A stretch of DNA of 64,000 bases from assembly GCA_964036315.1 (NCBI GenBank), contig OZ038492.1, forward strand, positions 41,006,595-41,070,594, read 5' to 3'. Positions 44,733 through 56,090 of the stretch are shown here, piece by piece. The position numbers were made by a program, and so were the translations under genes. The DNA is from Acanthosepion esculentum (lineage: Eukaryota; Mollusca; Cephalopoda; Sepiida; Sepiidae). Position 1 is the first letter of the stretch. Each line of letters opens with the position of its first letter. The notes beneath the pieces are model-generated. The model ran no database searches. It was not told where the DNA came from and was given only the letters and a program-made list of their open reading frames with translations.

Positions 44733-45175
44733 CGGGGTGTCCAGGATGTCACTGCACTATTCTAATCATATTTTTTATATTTCAGATTTCACCCCAATAT
44801 GGTTTCGCCAATTAAATAACGTGTATTTCTCGTCGGATATGTATTTCGAGAAGATGGTATATATACAGTTTTGGTGCGACAGCGTTTTGCTGATAAATCT
44901 TCAGACACATCTGTTCCACATCGCAATGCAATTCGTAATCTTGTAGATAAATTTCAGGTAACAGGATCAGTGGACGATACTAAAAGTTTTGTAACCCGAG
45001 CATATCTATGGAAGAATAAACTGATGGATATTTCTGACAGCCTGCAGCAGTGTCCAAGAAAATAATTACAAAAATTAGCGCAGCAGCAAGATATTGGTCT
45101 CAGATCCACTCATAAGGCTGACAGGCAAAAATTAAAACTCTTCCCAACTCTTCAAGCAAGCAACAGATTCAATTC
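44733..45175 (+). mobile_element. IS630/mariner-like transposase N-terminal fragment
   Basis: The element opens with GGGGTGTCCAGGATGTCACT, a typical GGGTGTCC-type terminus. About 100 bp on, frames read FLVGYVFREDGIYT-like and VRQRFADKSSDTSVPHRNAI then RNLVDKFQVTGSVDD. This is the helix-turn-helix domain ahead of the DDE domain ('PHRNAIRNLVDKFxxTGSVxD'). It continues with LMDISDSLQQCPRK and LQKLAQQQDIGLRSTHKA after a stop. The DDE catalytic domain is absent; instead the 270-bp array starts at 45179. Confidence 0.75.
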
Positions 45176-45178
45176 AGA

Positions 45179-46645
45179 AACCAAATAAGAAGGATCCAAG
45201 CCTGTTGATAATTTTAACAGGCGTCACTTTCTACATTGTTTATAATTTTCATTCATATTCTCCTCCTGTATTCTATACTGAAACATGTCTGTTTATAAAG
45301 ATAAAAATGCATAGTGATTTTTATCTATGGGGAGCAGCAAAATCTTCAGTGTATCGTGATCGTCGCGCACACTGGGTGACTGGAAATAATCTCGATATCA
45401 GCGTCCATTTGGTCGATTTCATGCGGGCAAAAGATGGCGGTGTTCAGAAACCAAATAAGAAGGATCCAAGCCTGTTGATAATTTTAACAGGCGTCACTTT
45501 CTACATTGTTTATAATTTTCATTCATATTCTCCTCCTGTATTCTATACTGAAACATGTCTGTTTATAAAGATAAAAATGCATAGTGATTTTTATCTATGG
45601 GGAGCAGCAAAATCTTCAGTGTATCGTGATCGTCGCGCACACTGGGTGACTGGAAATAATCTCGATAACAGCGTCCATTTGGTCGATTTCATGCGGGCAA
45701 AAGATGGCGGTGTTCAGAAACCAAATAAGAAGGATCCAAGCCTGTTGATAATTTTAACAGGCGTCACTTTCTACATTGTTTATAATTTTCATTCATATTC
45801 TCCTCCTGTATTCTATACTGAAACATGTCTGTTTATAAAGATAAAAATGCATAGTGATTTTTATCTATGGGGAGCAGCAAAATCTTCAGTGTATCGTGAT
45901 CGTCGCGCACACTGGGTGACTGGAAATAATCTCGATATCAGCGTCCATTTGGTCGATTTCATGCGGGCAAAAGATGGCGGTGTTCAGAAACCAAATAAGA
46001 AGGATCCAAGCCTGTTGATAATTTTAACAGGCGTCACTTTCTACATTGTTTATAATTTTCATTCATATTCTCCTCCTGTATTCTATACTGAAACATGTCT
46101 GTTTATAAAGATAAAAATGCATAGTGATTTTTATCTATGGGGAGCAGCAAAATCTTCAGTGTATCGTGATCGTCGCGCACACTGGGTGACTGGAAATAAT
46201 CTCGATATCAGCGTCCATTTGGTCGATTTCATGCGGGCAAAAGATGGCGGTGTTCAGAAACCAAATAAGAAGGATCCAAGCCTGTTGATAATTTTAACAG
46301 GCGTCACTTTCTACATTGTTTATAATTTTCATTCATATTCTCCTCCTGTATTCTATACTGAAACATGTCTGTTTATAAAGATAAAAATGCATAGTGATTT
46401 TTATCTATGGGGAGCAGCAAAATCTTCAGTGTATCGTGATCGTCGCGCACACTGGGTGACTGGAAATAATCTCGATAACAGCGTCCATTTGGTCGATTTC
46501 ATGCGGGCAAAAGATGGCGGTGTTCAGAAACCAAATAAGAAGGATCCAAGCCTGTTGATAATTTTAACAGGCGTCACTTTCTACATTGTTTATAATTTTC
46601 ATTCATATTCTCCTCCTGTATTCTATACTCAAACATGTCTTTTAA
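45179..46645 (+). repeat. 270-bp tandem array, 5 units plus a partial
   Basis: AACCAAATAAGAAGGATCCA starts units at 45179, 45449, 45719, 45989 and 46259, and a partial unit at 46529. Units are identical except for CTCGATATC versus CTCGATAAC (pattern ATC, AAC, ATC, ATC, AAC). Because 270 is a multiple of three and one frame lacks stops, an open frame of 521 codons runs through (45205-46770). It repeats a 90-residue unit with a hydrophobic stretch (LIILTGVTFYIVYNFHS). No family is recognised. The near identity implies very recent amplification or an assembly effect. A diverged single unit lies at 47035-47275. Confidence 0.93.
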
Positions 46646-46689
46646 TAAAAAAAATAAAAAAATATAACGGTATTTACCTGTTACCTGTC

Positions 46690-46882
46690 AACAAGGCGGG
46701 ATGTGGCACAAGGCCGATTTTTAACGTGGGGCGTTTCGAGCCGGTAGGTTCAGTCAAAAATTCCCCGTAGACCCCGTATATATGGGGTCGAGTTGCTGTC
46801 TCCCTCCCCAGATTAGACTCTACGCTTTGGCATAGCCTCGTCTGGGTTCCTCCCTGTCCGAAGGCAGAGGGATTGACAAGCT
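46690..46882 (+). repeat. Lone diverged relative of the 248-bp LTR monomer
   Basis: It shares GGATGTGGCACAAGGCCG, CGAGCCGGTAGG, the palindromic CCCCGTATATATGGGG in place of ACCCGTATACACGGGT, and GGTTCCTCCCTGTCCGAAGG. The order is as in the array at 21-29 kb. The palindromes at each site are kept although the bases differ. Confidence 0.75.
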
Positions 46883-47034
46883 GTTAATAAAATCAAAAAA
46901 TATAACTGTATAGTGACTTTCCGAACATTTTGTAAAAAATTCAACCGAATGCAGCATTGTCTGGACGGTCCGTGTATGTTTGCTTATACTGAATCGGCTA
47001 ATAACCATTGTGATAAAATTAGACTTAGTACCTG

Positions 47035-47275
47035 TTCTTCAGTGTATCGAGAACCTCAGCGCACACTGGGTGACTGGAAAGAACTGATGACAGCGTCCAT
47101 TCAGTCTGTTTCATGTGAGCGACTGATCGCGGTGTTCAGAATCAGAATGATCCAAGCTAGCAGGTCTCACTTTCGGCATTGTTTATAATTTCCAATCATA
47201 TTCTGCTCCTGTATTCTATACTGAAACATGTCTTTTAATAAAAAATATAAATGCATAGTTACTTTCCGAACAACA
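47035..47275 (+). repeat. Diverged single unit of the 270-bp repeat
   Basis: It carries TTCAGTGTATCGAGAACC, CGCACACTGGGTGACTGGAA, GCGGTGTTCAGAA and CTCCTGTATTCTATACTGAA in array order but with many substitutions and stops. It is probably the outlying or ancestral unit. Confidence 0.8.
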
Positions 47276-47742
47276 TGTATATCGCTCTAGTGCGGTTTCG
47301 GTGCAGTTCACTGGTTTTACACCTGTGTGCACATGTACTTATGGAGTCCAAAGTGGCGCCCGGGCAGAAGTTTGGAAATTTTACTCAGCATCGCTTCTGA
47401 TTGAACGGATAATATTTATGGTGTTTTGCCGTTCATTCTATTTTATTACCTACCACTTTCTGGTCGTTTCCTTTCTATCTGTTTGTAAAAAACTACTTTT
47501 GTTCTTTGACATCTGGTCTTCAAAAGATTGAAAACGGTCTGTGCTGATGTATTTTATACAGCTTTTTTGTTGTTGTTGAAATTAGAATTATAAATTTCCT
47601 TTTGCTTACAGCAATTACTTTTCTAAATTTAAAAATCAATTTCCTGAGGCTAAAAATATTACTGACAGGACGCATAATACTGGAGCATGTTGTATGGCAT
47701 ACTCTCTTGACTTTCTAAATAATGATTGGCAGGCAATATTGC

Positions 47743-47800
<58 letters not shown>

Positions 47801-48351
47801 TACTTAAATAATGTAACATGTGTGTAAAACAAAATACACTCTTACTTTTTTGCTTACTGTCATATTTTTCAGTCTCGCCATCTATGAATTAGAACACTGG
47901 TGAAACATTATATACAGTATTTGACAGTATGAAAGACACTTGTGTCTATGAGACGCACCGCCAGGAAAACGCTATTAGTGTATTTAAGTATGTTATGTTT
48001 AAAGCGAGCTATCAGTACATTATAAAACAATATGAAAGCATTTTAGCTATAGGAAAAAATACATTATATAAAACTAAAACTTGCTTTACAACAGAACATA
48101 AAACAAAAAATCACAACGGTGAAAATATCTTGCATTCTTCTTTGACTTCTTCGTATGTCGCACGTATTACTTGGCGGGCTTAATGTGATGTTTCCCAAGT
48201 TAATGTTTTACTGGTGTTTTCTTTCAGTTACATCTCTTCTTTTTTTAGTTTCAAGTTAGTTAAGGAGTGTCTTGTGTATATTTAGGTATGATGGATCAGC
48301 TGGCACCGATGTAAGTCGGTGGTATTTGTTAGAAATGATTTTACAAAATCG
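47276..48351. other. (TA)n at 47741-47799; otherwise nothing recognised
   Basis: Apart from the TA tract, only short open frames without resemblance to known families. Confidence 0.5.
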
Positions 48352-48353
48352 GC

Positions 48354-48396
<43 letters not shown>

Positions 48397-48460
48397 GGAG
48401 CGTTGGGGTCTATACCACTCAGCTTAAAGTCCTACATCGGGAAAATTGGAATAAATGCTA
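48352..48460 (+). mobile_element. (AAT)n run joined to R2-like LINE tail
   Basis: An (AAT)n tract (48352-48394) is followed directly by GALGSIPLSLKSYIGKIGIN and ASVM. This is the same LINE C-terminus as at 8303, at the same distance from the same microsatellite. The tract therefore appears to be part of the LINE sequence rather than a chance neighbour. Confidence 0.6.
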
Positions 48461-48469
48461 GTGTTATGG

Positions 48470-49771
48470 ACCAGTGAGTAGATGGACCAATACTATTTAT
48501 ATTATTATACTTTCAACGTACAAGATTCAAGTAAACAACAAAACTCCAAATGTTAATCAACAAGTATATATTGAAATAACATACAAAAACAAACATGCAA
48601 TGCAATGTATAGATTAAGGGAAAGAAGTTGTTCCCCTTTAACTGTATTTTGATTTGTGATTGATTGTTCGAAGAAAGTTCTCGTGAGAGAAAAATGTCCA
48701 GGAATCAATATTAGAACAAAGGACTGTTTGTTAGAATAGATAACACAAGAATACAATTGATCAAAAATGTGTTGTGTCATAGAATGGTTCGAAATTAAAA
48801 GAGTCCTTGGATAAGTACAGAGAGAAGTGTGAGTTTATATTACAAAATTCTGTGTCTGTGTGTGCGTTTGAAATGTTATGAGTAAGATCGTGGATTTGTT
48901 TTGACAGGTAAAATTTACTGGATCCTACTGACGACTTGTTAAAAAATCGCCTCTTTTAAAGAAAAAGTTAAGCTCCCACAGAAGCTCGGGAAAAGTTAAT
49001 TCTGCATTAAAAATATGTGATTGGTTAAAAATTAACCAATCACTACATTCGTACTAACGAAAAAGGCAAGCAAGCTCAAAATCGAAGGATTCAAAGAAAC
49101 AACTGCGATGGCTAAATTGTCCTATAGAAAGGTAGTATTGATTTATTAGCCAATCGCAGACGAATAAAATGTGGGCGTGGAAAAACACAGCAACCGCTAC
49201 ACTAGTATCCCATCACTACAGAAATGTACGTTGCTTGGCGCAATGGACAATGCAAGATCGGTTGAAAACTAAAATTATGCAAAAGAAAATAATTTCGTTT
49301 GGATATATAATATTATTATCCTATCTAACAATATTAAGTAAAGTTTTAGTGTGGATTTTTGAGCACTTGGTAAAAATTTAGCTTGCAGATGTATCAATTC
49401 AAATATTAAATACATAAACTTTGTTTAACGGGACTGGCGATTTTACTAAAGTGCGTTTGTACCAAGTAAAGGGAGCTAAGCTGGAGTGGCATTTTGACGT
49501 CAGTTAGGTGTAAGAATTTTGGTCATCTTCATCGAACATTAAGAAACCCAGTCCAAAATAGGATAGATTACGGTGTTTTTCTTCAGTTCCTTCCCTTTAA
49601 CTTAGCCTGGGTGCATATGGTCATCGGCTCCTTTTAATTTGACGCATTTTTTTTTAGCTTAATTCCCCTCCTTTACTATGTGATAGAGATATCAATTATC
49701 TAGTGGATGCGGGACGCTCTTTGCTATTTTAGTGTGTGCATTTCACTTATATTCAATCCCGTACCAATTTC
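48470..49771. other. No recognised feature
   Basis: AT-rich. A TGTTATGG at 48462 resembles the start of the giant LTR but no matching end or target duplication was found. Confidence 0.45.
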
Positions 49772-50118
49772 ATCCTGTCCTGGGTAAGACGATAAACTAC
49801 GTCCAACAACATGGCCTCTGATCAGGAGGTTTTGAGGAGCGTGGAACCAACTCTTAATTGCTGGTGTTCCCAGGTCCACCTTGACCCGGGGTGGTAGCAA
49901 CTGTTAGGGTCCCAGCTATGGGTAAGTAGTTAACAACCAATCTGGGGTCAAAACACTACGAAAGTGTAAAAATAGGTTTTAATACCAGCAATACATATTT
50001 GTTAAAAAATTATTACTAGCAATATATTTTTGAAAAAAAAAATTGCCAGCAATAAAACACTTGTCGGCATTAAATAACCCATTGAGGTTGATATGCCGTA
50101 AGACAAACCAAACCAAAC
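49772..50118 (-). repeat. Dispersed repeat family A, copy 5
   Basis: Contains GACGATAAACTACGTCCAAC, TTTTGAGGAGCGTGGAACCA, TTGACCCGGGGTGG and TTAAATAACCCATTGAGG. It is a full-length-looking copy with three of the AT-rich internal units. Confidence 0.7.
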
Positions 50119-50863
50119 CAATGTCATCTAGTGAACTAAGGTTTTGGCCCAATTTCGAATATTTCTTTCAATACTAACACTATTTTCTTTATAATAAGAA
50201 TTTTTCATTGTAAATATGCATTGGGGTTTATTTTGTAAAATTTGATGTTTTTATTCACTACACCCACAGACAAGTTAGGACTTCATAGAGACATTGTGGT
50301 ATTTTGATGATTGCCGTAAGAATAAGAATGGGCTGTTTTGGTGTAAGGAATATTGTACGTTTAGGCCAGTGATTGTGGCTAACAAAGTTTAAATAAGACA
50401 GAAGTTTAAATATAAGACCTATCTTGCCTATCCTTCCTTCTGGCCTTGCGCCACATTTCTTGTGAATTAAATGAATAAATGTTTAAAAAGGGGAAAAAAA
50501 GCCATTTTCAAGGTCTTTTTAAAAGTGCATTATCTTATATGCCATCAAATTATATGTACAGGATGAAAACATTTTACGAAGAAAAGGCTCTAAAATATTT
50601 ATATGCGTGTATCGTGTGTGTATATGCATGCACATATATATATGAGTAGGCATGTATATATGTACATTCATGTGTGTAAAAATATGCATAAAAACACTAT
50701 TTCCGATGGACTTATTTAAAATCCAACAGATACCAAACGCCAGGCAGCCATAATGCGCTTTGATTTTCAATGTAGAGCATTGCGTTATTGGAGACGGCTG
50801 CTGTTTAGAATTACCCTATCTCTGAACAGGGCTCAAACAAAATCTTTCGAGAGTATAATAATG
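50119..50863. other. No recognised feature
   Basis: AT-rich sequence with a short TATA/CATG-rich patch near 50590-50690. Confidence 0.5.
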
Positions 50864-51020
50864 CCATCCACATACAGGCCTGTTTCGCTATATCACAGCT
50901 CATTGGGCCTAGACACCCGTTTGCTTCAAGCCGGAATCGAAATCCAACCGATTTGGCATCAGCCGGAGTTTCTACCCCTGAAAGACAAATGGAAATCTTA
51001 ACCGATGCGTTTTGCCTCTG
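50864..51020 (-). repeat. SINE-like unit with hammerhead-like and tRNA-like parts, copy 2
   Basis: Aligns with 35800-35945: CCATCCACA, GTTTCGCTATATCACAGCTC, TAGACACC, TGCCTCTAGC replaced by TGCTTCAAGC, then GGCATCAGCCGGAGTTTCTA. Read on the minus strand, the tRNA-like part comes first and the hammerhead-like motif last. Confidence 0.6.
50868..50909 (-). ncRNA. Hammerhead-ribozyme-like motif, copy 2
   Basis: The minus strand reads CCCAATGA in place of the CUGANGA core (a deletion and changes), GCTG-TGATA-TAGC (helix II), GAAAC, AGGCCTGTA and TGTGG. ACAGGCCTGT is a perfect palindrome that could form the very short helix III, with GUA as cleavage triplet. The core is damaged, so activity is unlikely. 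Together with copy 1 it outlines an intact ancestor. Confidence 0.4.
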
Positions 51021-51974
51021 ATAGACTTTATCAGGGCAAATGTAAGGATTTTATTTTGCAACAAAGACATGGGCAGTGGAATGAGAAGGGTAGATTAAAT
51101 AAAGAGTTCAGTTCAAAATTCCATGTAAGGTTAACCAGATCAATATACACATGAGGAATGCCAGAGGACACAATGGCCGAACTGTAGTGATAACAACAAC
51201 AAAGATGAGGATAATTGTCCAAATATAAATAGTGCAAATAGGAATGGTGTCGTTTGATGTAAAATTCTTGCACTATAGCTTTTCTTCTGGTGATGGCAAG
51301 AGAATGTACCAGAGCCAAGGAAAACCTTAATTAGGATGTAGAATGAAAGCTATGTAAACGTTTACGTTTTTAAGTATATTTTAAATTCAGTGAAATAAAG
51401 CTGTACGTGTGTATTCGTAATAATCGGCGAAATATTCTTTGTTCTGTAATTTTAATTTGTTTGAAAGCGTCATTCATTTAAACTTTGTTAAACAAAATGA
51501 AGATGAGTAATTGACATCGTAATATACTCAGCTTTATGGAACTTTATTGAAAAATGCAAACTTCTGTTTGTGTTTTAAAAGCCAAACTTCTTTCAATTAA
51601 AGTCAGCTATACTTTGCCATTAAAAAAAAACGAAAACAGAGAACAAAATCATTCGAATACAGAAATACTCCCGCAAAACACACGGAAAAATTGATAAAAA
51701 TTAGACGTTTTAAGTTTCCTTTGACAAGCTATAAATATTACTCCGCTTAATATTGCTAGCAGCTTAGTTAAGTCACATTGCTTAAACGGCCGAGCAATTT
51801 CAGACATTGCATATCAGCGATGCAGTTAATGTCATTGGCTTGACAGTTATTTGAATGTGAGCATAAGGAATTTTGAGATCATCGTCTGTCATAAGCAATT
51901 TGCAAACTAGTGCATTCGAAGAGATTTGTAGGGCTTTTCTTGTGCGTTTGTAGAATGTCCCCGAAACAGAATGA
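51021..51974. other. Mostly unassigned
   Basis: Bases 51175-51240 hold a degraded copy of the CCGAAACG-motif repeat (GATAACAACAACAAAGATGA, GTCCAAATATAAATAGTGCA). The rest is AT-rich without recognised content. Confidence 0.4.
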
Positions 51975-52025
51975 AAGACAAAGTGGAAAAGCTATAAATG
52001 ACACATTTCGTTTGGCTGGGAGAGG

Positions 52026-52059
<34 letters not shown>

Positions 52060-52265
52060 TCTCTCTCTCTCCCTTTCTCTCTCCCCCTCTCCCTCTCTCT
52101 CCCTCTCTCCCTCCCTCTCTCTTCCTCTCTCTCTCCCTCCCTCTCTCTTCCTCTCTCTTCCCCCTCTCTCTCTCTCTCTCCCTCTCTCTGACTCTCTCTC
52201 ACTCTCTCTCTGTGTGGTTTCTTCAGGTTAGAATGAAAAATGCGTGGGGATCTCTGAGAATAAAG
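51975..52265 (-). repeat. GCGAAACGCGTCG repeat, copy 3, with (CT)n
   Basis: It shares AAAGTGGAAAAGCTATAAAT and GACACATTTCGTTTGGCTGG with copies 1 and 2. A long CT-rich microsatellite (52028-52212) sits between this block and the TTTCTTCAGGT end. The Ser/Leu-rich and Arg/Glu-rich frames in the CT run are artefacts. Confidence 0.6.
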
Positions 52266-52794
52266 GTGGACCATAGATCAAATTTTCTTATCAGATGACC
52301 AGACCTCAGAGAGTGTCTGTTTGTTATCACTTTGATCTAAAGAATGCCATACTTATTAAAAGAGAAAGTTACTCACTTAGACGGACAATTCTTGAAAGTG
52401 CCGCTATCGAATCTTATTAAAATATAAATCCATGACCCAGAATGTTTCAGATATCGCCATACCTGAAAGAATTACTACTTACCCAAGCCAAAATACATGA
52501 CGATAAAAATAAAAAAAAAACTGAAATAAAATCTGTTAACTCCTCCTTTTATTTAAAATATTTAATACATAACTTAAACCCAAACTAAAATAATTTAAAT
52601 GTTAATTGCATAAAGACAATCTAACGCATCATCATTTAGTCACTTTTCTTTATTAGACAATAAATTAAGTCATTTAACATCCTCCATAATTTGCCTAGAC
52701 TTTTCAGCTAACCCGGTTAATACTTATCAGTGTCACTTAAAATTAGAAATTTTGAAACACTAACATTTTCACTTTTGAATATATAAAATCTCTT
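52266..52794. other. No recognised feature
   Basis: AT-rich sequence without frames or repeats I could name. Confidence 0.5.
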
Positions 52795-52968
52795 TGGGAC
52801 AATAACCTAGTGGATTAAAGCGTGGATTCATGAATGTTGGTGACTGAGTTCCATCCCTGGAAGAAGCAGTGTGTATTAGGACTCAGTGGAAACAGGGAAG
52901 CAATATGTAAACTAGATGATATCCCGAGACATGGGCAATGAAATAAGACCAGTGTACACCCATAAATT

Positions 52969-52970
<2 letters not shown>
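52795..52970 (+). repeat. tRNA-derived SINE-like unit
   Basis: ACCTAGTGGATTAAAGCGTG (A-box region) and GACTGAGTTCCATCCCTGG (B box with one change) have tRNA-like spacing. A body of about 90 bp follows. It resembles the second head at 20.45 kb. Confidence 0.5.

Positions 52971-52973
<3 letters not shown>

Positions 52974-53050
<77 letters not shown>
52974..53050. repeat. (TA)n microsatellite
   Basis: Directly abuts the left end of the Tc1-type element, which targets TA. Confidence 0.98.
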
Positions 53051-53055
<5 letters not shown>

Positions 53056-53111
53056 TGGGTAGCAAAAGTATTTAACACTTCGGTTTTTTATAAATTTCGC
53101 AATAAAAAATT

Positions 53112-55185
53112 GTTCGGAAACAATCATCGCTCTGTTATATGTAAACTAAGAGTGAAACTGCGGAAACTGAAGAAGCCTAATGCAGCACCTAAATTGCAAT
53201 ATAACAATCTCCTGAGTGATCCGTACCTGAAAGAAAAATGTATGAACAATGTGAAAATAAGATACGAGGGACACTAAGAAACGCGAAATTGGACGCACTA
53301 AGAGACGCTTTAGTGACATCAGCAAACGATGTCATCCCAATGGAGAATGGACGAAGAAGAAAAAACAAATGGATGACTGATGAGATTCTCGACATGATGC
53401 AAAGGAGACAGAAAACACTGCCAAGATACGGAACGAGATACAGAAAATTACACAAAGAAATAAGGACCGGATGCAAGCAGGCTAAAGAAGAGTGGCTAAA
53501 CAAAAAATGTGCAGAAATAGAGAGATTGAGTACTACAAACAAAGGAGATACGCATAAACAAATAAGGCAACTAACAGGACAGAAGACGTGCTCATCAACA
53601 GGCTGCTTAAAATCAAAGGATGGAATGCTCATATTTGAGAAATAAAAATGTTTTCAGTGCTGGAACGAGTATAGTGGAGAACTCTTCCAGGATGAAAGAG
53701 AACAACCAGCGATACACAGAACTACCGACGGACCTGAAATTCTAAAAACGGAAGTACAAGCCGCACTGGCCAAATTGAACAGTAACAAGGCAGCATGGCC
53801 AGACGGAATTGTAACGGAAATGCTGACAGCCTTAGATGATTTGCGCATAGAGAAGATCACAGAAATAATAAATTAAATCTACAACAGTGGTGATATACCA
53901 GAAGATCTCAGCAGATCTATCTTCATAGAAATACATAAGAAACCAGGTGTAAACAAAAGTGAGCTCCACCAAACAATCAGCCTCATGAGCCACGTAACAA
54001 AATTCATTATCCGCATTCTGATGAATAGAACACACAGCAGAATCAGGCCAGAGATAGGGCAAGAACAGTGCGGGTTCGTTAAAGACACTGGAACAAGGAA
54101 CGCAATATTCATGCTCAGAATGTTATCAGAAAGAGCAATACAAATGCAGAAGGACGTGTACCTGTTTTATAGACTATGCAAAAGTGTTTGACAAAGTACG
54201 CCACAAAGATCTGTTGGAACTGCTCAGCAACATTGATATATTTGGGAAAGATATTAGAATAATCAAGAATCTATACTGGCAGAAAACGGTATGCATGCAC
54301 ATAGAGAATGACTTCAGAAGATATACAAAAATAGAAAGGTGTGTATGTCAAGGATGTGTCATTGCGAGGCAATTCTGAGAGAATTGGGAATTTATCATTG
54401 GCGGCCAACATAAGATACGCGGATGACGGAGTAGCAATGACAGACATGGAAAAGAAATTACAAAAATGTCTACAGAAGTTAGAAAGGGAGAGAAAAGAAT
54501 AAGGGACTAACCTAAACTACAAGAAGACAAAGTGCATGATCATCAGTAAAAGGATTAGCCCGAAATGCGATTTGCAGGTCGGGGACACTAAAATCAAGCA
54601 GGTGCGAAAGTTTAAATATCTGGGAAGTGTTTTGACAGAGGACGGTAAGCGCAACGCTGAGATCCGAAGGCGTGGTAGGATGGCCAAAGATGCTTTTCAA
54701 AAGCTAGGTAGAGTATTACAAGACTGGAGGATTTCTTTGGTAACAAAGAAAAGAGTACTGAGAGCTCTTATGTTATATCTGTTCTCCTTTACAGCAGCGA
54801 ATGTTGGACGGTCTCCTCAAAGATGAAAAAGAGACTCAAGGCAATGGGGGTATGGTTCTAAAGAAGCATGCTAAGGATATCATGGAGTGAGCATATGATA
54901 AACGATGAGGTTTTGGAGAGGATGCAAACAAGGAGGAAGCTTATACTTAACATTGGGAAGAGTCAGCTGAAATTTCATAAGAAAAGAGGGCTTAGAGAAT
55001 CTGATACTCACAGGGCGAATAGAGGGAAAGAGGGACAAGGGAAAGCAATGTATGACATACCCAGCGGGCTTGAGCAAGTGGATGACAGAACATGGCATGC
55101 GGAAGTAGCAAAGGGACAAAACTTCAAGGGATAGGGGGAAGTGGAGAGCCATGATCGTCTATGTCCTGAAATGAAATGGCGCATA
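53112..55185 (+). pseudogene. RTE-type LINE ORF2 (endonuclease end plus reverse transcriptase)
   Basis: This is the longest RTE copy here. It opens with NNHRSVICKLRVKLRKLKKP, the end of the endonuclease domain (SDHR-type motif changed to NNHR), followed by KWMTDEILDMMQRRQK in the linker. The reverse transcriptase shows KLNSNKAAWPDGIVTEML, QEQCGFVKDTGTRNAIFML, FIDYAKVFDKVRHKDL (motif A, Asp kept, 54166-54192) and, after a short deletion behind CVCQGCV, IRYADDGVAMTD (YADD kept, 54416-54427). KYLGSVLTEDGKRNAEIRRR and MLRISWSEHMINDEVLERM follow. It ends WRAMIVYVLK and a stop near 55174, then an A-rich stretch. At least four frameshifts and several stops make it a pseudogene. Confidence 0.85.
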
Positions 55186-55638
55186 AAAAAATACCATCCC
55201 AAGAGTCAAATATGGAGATGGAAGTGTAATGATTTGGGTTTGCTTTTCGTATAATGGAGTAGGAGAAATGGAAGTCATCGAAGAACGAATGCAGCAAAAT
55301 ACAAGCAAATCTTACCAATCCATCTATTAAAAAGTGCAACAGGTTTGAGGCTTGACTGAGAGTTTGTATTCCAACAGGACAACAATCCAAAGCATATGGC
55401 TGAAACAACTCGAGACTGGTTCAATGAAAATGGAATTGATGTTCTGGAATAGCCTAGCCAGTTACAGAATCTCAATCGAAGAGAAAATTTATGGAAAATG
55501 TTGAAGTTGAGAGTACATGCAAGAAATTCAAGAATTATCAAGGAACTGAAGAAAGTCTGTGAAAAAGAATGGGTGAAACTGCCAAAATCTTCATACAAGA
55601 AGCTCGTTGAAAACTACAAAAATGATTCAAGGCTGTAA
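55186..55638 (+). pseudogene. Tc1-type transposase, 3' half
   Basis: Frames read PRVKYGDGSVMIWVCFSYNG, EFVFQQDNNPKHMAETTRDW and NLNRRENLWKMLKLRVHARN, ending KLVENYKNDSRL and a stop at 55636-55638. These are the second catalytic Asp (QQDN) and the Glu of the third motif (ENLW) of the DD34E family. The first Asp and the DNA-binding domain are missing. A stop occurs in the 'VLEWPS' motif (LE, stop, PS) and one frameshift between the first two blocks. Confidence 0.85.
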
Positions 55639-55914
55639 GGCAGAACAGATGATATGTTACTAAATATTAACAAATCATGTTAAAGACTTTTTTACACAGT
55701 CAAATTTGAAAATTGGCAATAAAAGTACATAAAAATGTTTCTCAATTTTCCTTTATGTTTAGTTAGACAATGTTCATTAAAATATTTGAAGTAAGTATCA
55801 TTCAAATTGGACAATTTTTAATCATGAAATTCATAAAAAATCAAATACTTTAGCTACCCACTGTATATCCAAACGAGAAAAACATCGGGAGTAAAAATCC
55901 ACTGTTCATAGCAT

Positions 55915-56090
55915 TTACTTTAAGAAGAGTGCTCAATGCAAAGTAGAACAATATATTATTATATTTTTATTATAAGAGATTGTAATAAAAAACATTTTGA
56001 AATCACTACACAAAAGCTTTCATGTTTCAATACTTTGATTGTACTTTTTCAGGCGATGGTAAATAACTGGTGATTAAATGATTTTTAAGG
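55915..56090 (+). repeat. Single-arm relative of the 39.4-kb hairpin
   Basis: AAGAGTGCTCAATGCAAAGT, TGAAATCACTACACAAAAGC, TTCATGTTTCAATACTTTGA and TTTTTCAGGCGATGGT align in order with the left arm at 39285-39424. There is no inverted second arm, so this is the simpler, probably ancestral form. Confidence 0.65.

Larger units (their letters stand above)
53051..55865 (+). mobile_element. Tc1-type element ends enclosing an RTE LINE (chimera)
   Basis: The left end TACAGTGGGTAGCAAAAGTA and the right end, on the other strand, TACAGTGGGTAGCTAAAGTA are terminal inverted repeats differing at one base, with TA on each outer side. Inside lie about 60 bp of left Tc1 sequence, an RTE LINE (53112-55185) and the 3' part of a Tc1 transposase gene (55186-55638). 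The 5' part of the transposase gene is missing. A simple LINE insertion would not remove it, so a deletion or a template switch is required. As it stands, the unit is a 2.8-kb TIR-bounded chimera. Confidence 0.8.

Noticed and set aside
48462..48469. A second LTR start (TGTTATGG) like that of the giant element
   Set aside because: No matching CCATAACA end or flanking direct repeat was found downstream, and the surrounding bases fit the LINE tail reading.
51910..52274. Ser/Leu-rich and Arg/Glu-rich open frames
   Set aside because: They are translations of the (CT)n microsatellite inside a dispersed repeat.
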